Source: DATLGB01 sp038258425
GTDB taxonomy: Bacteria; Actinomycetota; Thermoleophilia; Solirubrobacterales; Solirubrobacteraceae
Assembly: GCA_038258425.1 (NCBI GenBank)
Contig: JBBSPV010000017.1
Coordinates: 7,062-71,061, forward strand
Reading direction: 5' to 3'
DNA length: 64,000 nt
The position numbers were made by a program, and so were the translations under genes. The notes under the pieces are model-generated. The model was not told the DNA's origin. It worked only from the letters and a program-made list of their open reading frames with translations, and searched no databases. Position 1 is the stretch's first letter. Each line of letters begins with the position of its first letter. Of the stretch, positions 58,565 through 64,000 are shown piece after piece.

Positions 58565-60208
58565 GTGACCGGCACGCCCGACGCTCCCGTCACGCGGTCG
58601 ATGTGGGTGGTGCTGGCGGCCATGACGATCGCGGCCAGCATGATCCTCGTCGACCAGACCGCGGTCCCGCTGGCCACGCCCCGCGCCGTCAACGACCTCA
58701 ACGGGTCCGTCGACGAGTCGCAGTGGATCCTGACCGCCAACGTCCTCCCGCTCGCGGCGTTCATGGTCCTCGGCGGGCGCATCGGCGACCTCTTCGGGCT
58801 GCGCCGGGTCTTCCTCGTCGGCGGAGTCGTCTTCGGCGTGGCGACGACGCTCGCCGCCACCGCCCAGACCATGGAGTGGATGATCGGCGCCCGCGTGCTC
58901 CAGGGCTGTGGCGCGGCGCTGATGATGCCGACCTCCGTCGCGATCGTCTCGAGCGTCTTCCCGGTAGCCAACCGCGGCACGGCGCTCGGCGTCCTCGCGG
59001 GCGGCTCCGCGACCTTCGCGGCGCTCGGCCCGGTGCTCGGCGGCCTGCTGACCTCGATCGACTGGCGCCTGGTCTTCGTGCTCAACCTCCTGCTCGCCGT
59101 CGCCACCACCGTGCTCGCCGTGCGCTCGGTCCCGGATCTCCGGCCCGCCCCGGACGCCGACCGCAGCGTCGACATCCCCGGCGCCGTCCTGCTCGCCGCC
59201 GCCCTCGGGACGTTCGTGTTCGGCCTGAGCCAGGCGCCCGCCGAGGGCTGGGACGCCGCCGGCGTCATCGCGCCCGCCGTCGCGGGCCTTGCGCTGCTCG
59301 TCGGCTTCGTCCTCTTCGAACGGCGCGTCGCCAACCCGCTCGTCGACGTCCGGCTCTTCCGCCATCTGAACTTCCTCGCGGCCAACGTCAGCCAGGTCAT
59401 CGCCGGGATGATCGAGCTCGGGCTCGGCTACCTGCTGCCGTACCTCCTTCTGCTCGTCGTCGGCGTGGATCCCGCGGTCGCCGGGCTCGCCCTGATCCCG
59501 GCCACGGTGCCCATCGTGCTGGCCGGGCCACTGGCCGGCCGCGCCTACGACCGCTTCGGGGGCCGCTGGCCACTGGTCGTCGGCTACCTCGCGCTCGCCG
59601 CCTCCGGCGTGGCCCTCGCCTTGGCCGCCGGCGCCGAGTCGGTCGGGGCGCTCGTGCCCGGGCTGCTGCTGCAGGGCGTCGGCCTCGGCGTCGTGCTGAC
59701 GGTCAACGACCCGACCGGCCTCAACGCCGTCCCCGACGACGCCCAGGGGACGGCCGCGGGCATGATCAACACGAGCGAGCAGCTCGGTGGCGCGATCGGG
59801 ATCGCGGCGCTGCTCGCGGTGGAGCTGACCGTCTACCGGGATCACCTGTTCGGCCGCCTGAGCGGCAAGGGCATCGACCCGACCCGCCAGGAGTACGTGG
59901 AGGTCCGCAACTTCGTCTACGAGGCCACCCGCGTCGGCCTCAAGCGCGCCGCCGAGCGGGCCAATGGCGACCGGACGGTGCAGTTCGTCCTCCAGGATCT
60001 GATCGACACGCACGTCGCGGGGTTCGCCGCCGCGTTCTACGTCACCGCGGTCCTCGGCCTGATCGGGGCGGCGGTGATGCTCGTGCTCGTCCGCCAGCAG
60101 GATCGCACCGCGGCCGGCCAGGTCTTCGGCCGTCGGTCGCGGTGGCGGCTGGCTCACGCCGGGCTCACGCCGGCCGTCACGCGCAAGCCACCCGAGGCGC
60201 TCGAGTAG
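58565..60208 (+). CDS. MFS drug:H+ antiporter (EmrB/QacA type, 14 TM)
   Basis: 547 residues. IAASMILVDQTAVPLATPRAV in TM1 (DHA2 motif D1), GGRIGDLFGLRRVFL motif A, LQGCGAALMMPTSVAIV, and GPVLGGLLTSIDWRLVF define the QacA/EmrB group. C-terminal soluble-looking insertion at about 420-470 and a basic tail. Exports a hydrophobic compound; substrate unknown. The P450 gene starts 36 bp later on the same strand, so the two may form one unit for modifying and exporting a compound (inference). Confidence 0.92.
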   Translation: MTGTPDAPVTRSMWVVLAAMTIAASMILVDQTAVPLATPRAVNDLNGSVDESQWILTANVLPLAAFMVLGGRIGDLFGLRRVFLVGGVVFGVATTLAATAQTMEWMIGARVLQGCGAALMMPTSVAIVSSVFPVANRGTALGVLAGGSATFAALGPVLGGLLTSIDWRLVFVLNLLLAVATTVLAVRSVPDLRPAPDADRSVDIPGAVLLAAALGTFVFGLSQAPAEGWDAAGVIAPAVAGLALLVGFVLFERRVANPLVDVRLFRHLNFLAANVSQVIAGMIELGLGYLLPYLLLLVVGVDPAVAGLALIPATVPIVLAGPLAGRAYDRFGGRWPLVVGYLALAASGVALALAAGAESVGALVPGLLLQGVGLGVVLTVNDPTGLNAVPDDAQGTAAGMINTSEQLGGAIGIAALLAVELTVYRDHLFGRLSGKGIDPTRQEYVEVRNFVYEATRVGLKRAAERANGDRTVQFVLQDLIDTHVAGFAAAFYVTAVLGLIGAAVMLVLVRQQDRTAAGQVFGRRSRWRLAHAGLTPAVTRKPPEALE

Positions 60209-60244
60209 CCGACGCGGCGCCCGCCGATCTGCTCTACTGACGTC

Positions 60245-61480
60245 ATGTCGACAACAGACGCGAGGGCGCTCGACGACATCGGCGTCGCCGACCGCGAGCA
60301 GTGGGCGCAGGGGCCGCCGCACGAGCTGTTCGCCCGCATGCGCCGGGAGTGCCCGGTGCACTGGACCAAGGGCGTCGCCGAGTTCGCAGACGAGCCCGGC
60401 TTCTGGTCGGTCACCACCGCCGACGACGTCCACACGGTCAGCCGCGACTGGCAGACCTACTCCTCGGCCCACGGCATCACCGCCGTCTCGGACGCCGTGC
60501 TGCCGATCGAGCTCATCCAGTCGATGTTCATCGGCATGGACCCGCCGAAGCACGACCGCCTTAAGGGGTTGTTCCAGCGCGGCTTCACCCCGAAGCGGAT
60601 CGCCGCGCACGAGGACGAGATCCGGGCCATCACGGTCGGCGTGCTCGACCGCCTCGACGGCCGGGACACCTGCGACCTGGTCCCCGACCTCGCCCAGCCG
60701 GTGGTCTCGCGGGTGATCGGGTCCTTCATGGGCATCCCCCCCGAGGACGACGAGCCGTGGGCCGTGCTGCTCAACGCGCTGCTGGCCTTCGGCGACCCGG
60801 ACCTCAACCCGCGCGGGCCGGAGACGCTCATGGAGCACGAGATCCCGCTCGTCTTCGAGCGCTGCCGGGCGCTCATCGCCGCCCGGCGCGAGCACCCGAC
60901 GGAGGACCTGACCAGCGTGCTGGTTCACGCCGAGATCGACGGCGAGCGGCTCGAGGAGCACGAGATCGTCATGGGCTTCTTCCTGCTCATGGCCGCCGGC
61001 AACGACTCGACCAAGGCCACCTTCAGCGCCGCCATGCGCGCCCTGATGGAGCATCCCGACCAGCGCCGGCTGCTGCTCGAGGACCCGGGGCTGATCCCCT
61101 CGGCGGTCGAGGAGGCGCTGCGCATGTTCCCGGCCTTCGGCCACTTCCGGCGGACGGCCACGCGCGACGCCGAGCTCGGCGGCGCGCACATCCGCAAGGG
61201 CGACAAGGTCGTCCTCTGGTATCCGTCGTCGAACCGCGACGAGTCGCACTACGAGGAGCCGGACCGCTTCGACGTCACGCGCAACCCGGAGCACCAGGCG
61301 TTCGGCGCCGGGGGCCGGCACTTCTGCCTCGGCACGGCGCTCGCCCGGCTCGAGCTGCGCGTGCTGCTCGAGGAGACGCTGCCGCGCTACCCGGAGATGG
61401 CGCTGAACGGCGCGCCCGCCTACGCGCAGTCCCCGTTCGCCAACCAGCTCAAGACGCTGCCCGTGCGCCTGCGACCCTGA
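60245..61480 (+). CDS. Cytochrome P450
   Basis: 411 residues, bacterial class I size. I-helix AAGNDSTK with the acid-alcohol pair replaced by Asp-Ser-Thr, ExxR in EEALRMF, and the heme loop FGAGGRHFCLG with Cys361. An N-terminal DIGVADREQWAQGPPHELFARMR resembles CYP125/CYP142-like steroid or fatty-acid hydroxylases, but a CYP family number cannot be assigned. No ferredoxin or reductase gene is adjacent. Its last 32 bp overlap the convergent histidine kinase gene. Confidence 0.93.
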   Translation: MSTTDARALDDIGVADREQWAQGPPHELFARMRRECPVHWTKGVAEFADEPGFWSVTTADDVHTVSRDWQTYSSAHGITAVSDAVLPIELIQSMFIGMDPPKHDRLKGLFQRGFTPKRIAAHEDEIRAITVGVLDRLDGRDTCDLVPDLAQPVVSRVIGSFMGIPPEDDEPWAVLLNALLAFGDPDLNPRGPETLMEHEIPLVFERCRALIAARREHPTEDLTSVLVHAEIDGERLEEHEIVMGFFLLMAAGNDSTKATFSAAMRALMEHPDQRRLLLEDPGLIPSAVEEALRMFPAFGHFRRTATRDAELGGAHIRKGDKVVLWYPSSNRDESHYEEPDRFDVTRNPEHQAFGAGGRHFCLGTALARLELRVLLEETLPRYPEMALNGAPAYAQSPFANQLKTLPVRLRP

Positions 61481-62807
61481 GGGCGCTGGGGTCCGGCAGC
61501 CAGAGCCGCACGGTCCGCGGCACGCCGGGCGTCAGGGCGACCTGCCCCCCGTGCGCCTCGGCGATCGCCCGCACGATGGCGAGGCCGAGGCCGGCGCCGC
61601 CCAGCGTCCGCGCGGCCGGGCCGCGCGTGAAGCGCTCGAACGCCCGGTCGCCGAGGTCCTCCGGGACGCCCGCGCCGGCGTCGCGGACGCACAGGTCCAC
61701 GCCGCCGTCGGCGCGGGCGGCCTCGAGGACGACCGTGCCGGACCCGTGGCGCAGCGCGTTGTCGACGAGGTTGCCGACGGCCTGGCGCAGGCGCAGCGGA
61801 TCGGCGCGAACGGCGAGCCCCGCCGGCGCGCGGACCTCGATGTCGCGCCCCGCGCGCGCGGCGCGGTCGCCGAAGCGCTCGGCCGTGCGCTCCAGCGCCT
61901 GGCGGGCATCGACGGCCTCCAGGCGCAGCGGCAGCTTGCCGTCGCCGGCGCGGGCGAGCACGAGCAGGTCCTCCGCCAGCTGGGCGAGGACCTCCGTCTC
62001 GGCCAGGGCCGCCTCGAGCGCCTCGCGCGCGTCCGACGGCAGCTCGCCCCCGCGGAGGATGCCCTCGAGCTCGGTCTTGACGACGGCGATCGGCGTGCGC
62101 AGTTCGTGGCTCGCGTCGGCGACGAAGCGCCGCTCGCGGTCGAAGGCCACCCGTAGCCGCGCCAGCATCGCGTTGAGCGTCTCTCCCAGCCGGCGCACCT
62201 CGTCGCGGGCCTCCGGCAGCGGCAGCCGCTCCTCGTCGCCCGGGCCGAGCGAGACCGCCGCGGCCCGGCGGCGCATCGCCTCCACGGGCTTCAGCGCGGC
62301 GGCCGCCAGCGCGTAGCCGAGCGCGGAGGCGAGCAGCACCGCGATCGGCCCGCCGGCCAGCAGCGAGCGGACGAGGCCGTGGAGGGCGTCGTTGCGGTCG
62401 TTGAGCGACTGGCCCGCGACGACGACGCCTCCCGCATCGCCGCCGCGCGCGGCGCGCTCGGCGAGGACCCGGGCGGTGCCCTCGATGTCGTCGACCTTGC
62501 GGTCCGCCTCGAAGTCCTCGCCACCGAGCACGTCGCGCACCTCGCCGGCCGCCAGGGCCGGCCCCCGTGCGTCGCCCGTGCCGCGCAGCACCCCGCCGTC
62601 CGCGCCGAGGACCTGCGTGAAGGCCTCCTCCGGATCGCCCGTGGCCGTATCCGGGGCGGCGAGCCGGGCGCGGAGCGTGGCGGTGATCTCGTCGTCGAGG
62701 TTCTCGCGCAGGTGGTCATAGACGAACAGGCCCGCGCCCGTGAGCACGACGGCCATGGCCACCGCGAACACCGCGGTCAGGCGCAGCCGGATCGGGAGCC
62801 GGCTCAC
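61449..62807 (-). CDS. Sensor histidine kinase
   Basis: 452 residues: TM1 at 10-30, a periplasmic-side domain 31-150, TM2 151-172, HAMP linker, HisKA with phosphorylated His234 in FVADASHELRTPI, and HATPase N box NLVDNALRHG, G box DAGAGVPED and GGAGLGLAIVRAIAEAHGG. Partner of the response regulator whose stop it overlaps (GTGA). Signal unknown; the extracytoplasmic part is Ala/Gly-rich. It probably responds to envelope stress and controls the divergent PepSY-like gene (inference). Confidence 0.93.
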   Translation of the reverse strand: MSRLPIRLRLTAVFAVAMAVVLTGAGLFVYDHLRENLDDEITATLRARLAAPDTATGDPEEAFTQVLGADGGVLRGTGDARGPALAAGEVRDVLGGEDFEADRKVDDIEGTARVLAERAARGGDAGGVVVAGQSLNDRNDALHGLVRSLLAGGPIAVLLASALGYALAAAALKPVEAMRRRAAAVSLGPGDEERLPLPEARDEVRRLGETLNAMLARLRVAFDRERRFVADASHELRTPIAVVKTELEGILRGGELPSDAREALEAALAETEVLAQLAEDLLVLARAGDGKLPLRLEAVDARQALERTAERFGDRAARAGRDIEVRAPAGLAVRADPLRLRQAVGNLVDNALRHGSGTVVLEAARADGGVDLCVRDAGAGVPEDLGDRAFERFTRGPAARTLGGAGLGLAIVRAIAEAHGGQVALTPGVPRTVRLWLPDPSALRVAGARAAS

Positions 62808-63490
62808 GCCGGGCGCCCGCCGTCCTTGCGCAGCCGGTAGCCGAGGCCGCGGACCGTCTCGAGGGCCCGCACGCCGAAGGGCCGGTCGACCTTCTCGCGC
62901 AGGTAGCGGACGTAGACCTCGACGACGTTGGAGCGCTGCTCGAAGCCGAGCTCCCACGCCGCCTCCAGCAGCTCGAGCTGGCTGAAGATCCGCCCCGGCG
63001 TGCGCAGGAACGTCTCCAGCAGGGCGAACTCCCGCGCCGACAGGTCGATCTCCGTGTCCCCGCGCCACACCTGGCGCGCCGCGGGATCGAGCCGCAGGTC
63101 GCCCGCCTCGAGCACCGTCGGGCGCTCGACGGGTCCCCGCCGCGCGAGCGCCCGCAGCCGTGCGAGCAGCTCGGCGAGCGAGAACGGCTTGGTCAGGTAG
63201 TCGTCGGCGCCCCCGTCGAGGCCGCGCACGCGATCCTCGACGGCGTCTCGCGCGGTGAGCATGATCACCGGCGTCCACACGCCGCCGGCGCGCAGGCGCC
63301 GGCAGGTCTCGAACCCGTCGATGCCCGGCAGGACGACGTCGAGCACGACGGCGTCGAAGTCGGTCCCGCGGGCCTGGACGAGCGCCGTCTCGCCGTCGCC
63401 GGCGACCTCGGCGACGATGCCGTCGGCCCGCAACCCGCGGCGCAGGGCCGCGGCCATCCGGATGTCGTCCTCGACCACCAGCACGCGCAT
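62804..63490 (-). CDS. OmpR/PhoB-family response regulator
   Basis: 228 residues. Receiver with Asp8/Asp9, phospho-acceptor Asp51 (VVLDVVLPG), and YLTKP Lys near 101; then an OmpR-type winged helix with LSAREFALLETFLRTPGRIFSQLELLEAAW and VVEVYVRYLREKV, RTVRGLGYRL-like ETVRGLGYRLR. It is cotranscribed with the kinase and divergent from the PepSY-like gene. The repeats at 63514-63552 are its likely binding sites. Confidence 0.95.
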   Translation of the reverse strand: MRVLVVEDDIRMAAALRRGLRADGIVAEVAGDGETALVQARGTDFDAVVLDVVLPGIDGFETCRRLRAGGVWTPVIMLTARDAVEDRVRGLDGGADDYLTKPFSLAELLARLRALARRGPVERPTVLEAGDLRLDPAARQVWRGDTEIDLSAREFALLETFLRTPGRIFSQLELLEAAWELGFEQRSNVVEVYVRYLREKVDRPFGVRALETVRGLGYRLRKDGGRPA

Positions 63491-63513
63491 GCGGACATCA
63501 TGAGCCAGACGCA

Positions 63514-63552
63514 GCTGAGAGCCGGCTGAGAGCGCCTCAGGTCCATCTCAGC
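63514..63552. promoter_or_regulatory. Repeated GCTGAGAGC/TCTCAGC box, probable response-regulator site
   Basis: GCTGAGAGC occurs at 63514-63522 and 63525-63533 (11-bp period, one helical turn, typical of OmpR-class sites). Inverted relatives CCTCAGG (63535-63541) and TCTCAGC (63546-63552) follow. The cluster fills most of the 84-bp gap between the regulator and the PepSY-like gene. Confidence 0.6.
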
Positions 63553-63574
63553 GGTCGCCTCCATCGTGTGCGCC

Positions 63575-63946
63575 ATGAACAAGAAGACCGCAGTCATCAG
63601 CGCCGTCGTCGTCGCCGCCCTCGGTGGCGGCGGCGCCGCCATCGCCACCGCCGCCGGAACCGGCGGGTCCGAGAAGGGCAAGGAGGACTCCTCCGCCGAG
63701 AAGCCGATCACCGGGCCGGCGCTCAAGCGCGCGAGCGACATCGCGCTGGCCAAGGTCCCCGGCTCCAAGGTCACCCAGACCGAGGCCGGCGACGAGGAGG
63801 GTGCCTACGAGGTGGAGGTCACCAAGCCGGACGGCACCGAGGCCGACGTCCGCCTCGACGCGCAGTTCAAGGTCATCGCGGTCGAGATCGACAAGCCGGA
63901 CGGGGCCGAGGGCGCCGACACGGCCGACTCCGCCAGCACCCCGTAG
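63575..63946 (+). CDS. Secreted PepSY-domain-like protein
   Basis: 123 residues. A signal sequence or membrane anchor (MNKKTAVISAVVVAALGGGGAAIATAAG) is followed by an acidic, Lys/Glu-rich linker and a single PepSY-like domain: LKRASDIALAKVPGSKVTQTEAGDEEGAYEVEVTKPDG and LDAQFKVIAVEID. PepSY proteins sit outside the membrane and often accompany two-component systems whose kinase they may modulate. Start ATG 63575 is preferred over GTG 63566. The final 54 bp of the window are GC-rich with no feature. Confidence 0.85.
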   Translation: MNKKTAVISAVVVAALGGGGAAIATAAGTGGSEKGKEDSSAEKPITGPALKRASDIALAKVPGSKVTQTEAGDEEGAYEVEVTKPDGTEADVRLDAQFKVIAVEIDKPDGAEGADTADSASTP

Positions 63947-64000
63947 GCGGGGCGGGCGCGGGGCCGGGGGCGGGGCCCGGGGGCGCCGGGGGCCGACGCC

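Noticed and set aside
58328..61321. 997-residue minus-strand open frame
   Set aside because: Low-complexity Arg/Gly/Asp/Glu composition; antisense to the MFS exporter and P450, both with clear motifs.

Overview
The window is very GC-rich, densely packed and has many GTG starts. It carries a complete coenzyme F420 gene set, a GTP-dependent PEP carboxykinase, HxlR, TetR, XRE and OmpR regulators, and ethylmalonyl-CoA pathway genes of the type known from Streptomyces. This points to a chromosomal segment of an Actinomycetota bacterium. A Thermoleophilia/Solirubrobacterales-like lineage is my best guess, but that is inference because no rRNA is present. At least 16 genes have a TANNNT -10-like hexamer only 6-10 nt before the start codon, so many transcripts are probably leaderless.

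Region 1 (0-8.8 kb): HxlR regulator, glutamine synthetase, a YyaL-type thioredoxin-fold protein, RidA overlapping threonine dehydratase, an acyl-CoA dehydrogenase, a small unknown, an Fpg/Nei glycosylase with an altered zinc finger, and a Crp-like regulator.

Region 2 (5.6-20.6 kb): a dispersed ethylmalonyl-CoA (EMC) pathway set. It comprises crotonyl-CoA carboxylase/reductase (ccr), ethylmalonyl-CoA mutase (ecm/meaA) with MeaB, a methylsuccinyl-CoA dehydrogenase candidate, a single-hotdog MaoC mesaconyl-CoA hydratase candidate, two HpcH/HpaI (malyl-CoA lyase/thioesterase) proteins and pckG. Together they would convert acetyl-CoA units to glyoxylate, propionyl-CoA and finally PEP. Uncharacterised proteins ride in the same operons. 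MeaB has Thr instead of the P-loop Lys.

Region 3 (20.6-30.8 kb): CorA-like channel and lipoprotein upstream of ccr, a DEDDh exonuclease/GIY-YIG fusion, YgfZ, XRE regulator, PHB-depolymerase-like esterase, an orphan NMT1-type binding lipoprotein divergent from a PhoD-like phosphatase, and an ECF sigma / membrane protein / HxlR operon.

Region 4 (30.8-37.4 kb): F420 biosynthesis (cofE, cofC, fbiC, cofD) with a glycosyltransferase and an SDR inserted. Region 5 (37.4-50.4 kb): two frameshifted genes (DHFR-like, RidA), beta-lactamase-fold protein, enoyl-CoA hydratase, transporter, channel-like protein, photolyase, acetoacetyl-CoA synthetase, amidase, acyl-CoA ligase and inositol monophosphatase.

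Region 6 (50.4-52.7 kb) is the most accessory-looking part: a long hairpin, an odd tRNA, a truncated permease, and a tRNA-Leu whose 3' end is repeated 711 bp downstream around a small lower-GC island with one secreted protein. Region 7 (52.7-64 kb): LysE exporter, GDPD, MFS plus TetR with a clear operator, three tRNAs, SDR, MFS, P450, and a two-component system divergent from a PepSY-like protein across a repeat-rich promoter. No stretch over 300 bp lacks a gene; the longest is 56333-56611, where I see nothing. There is no CRISPR array, rRNA or recognisable transposase.
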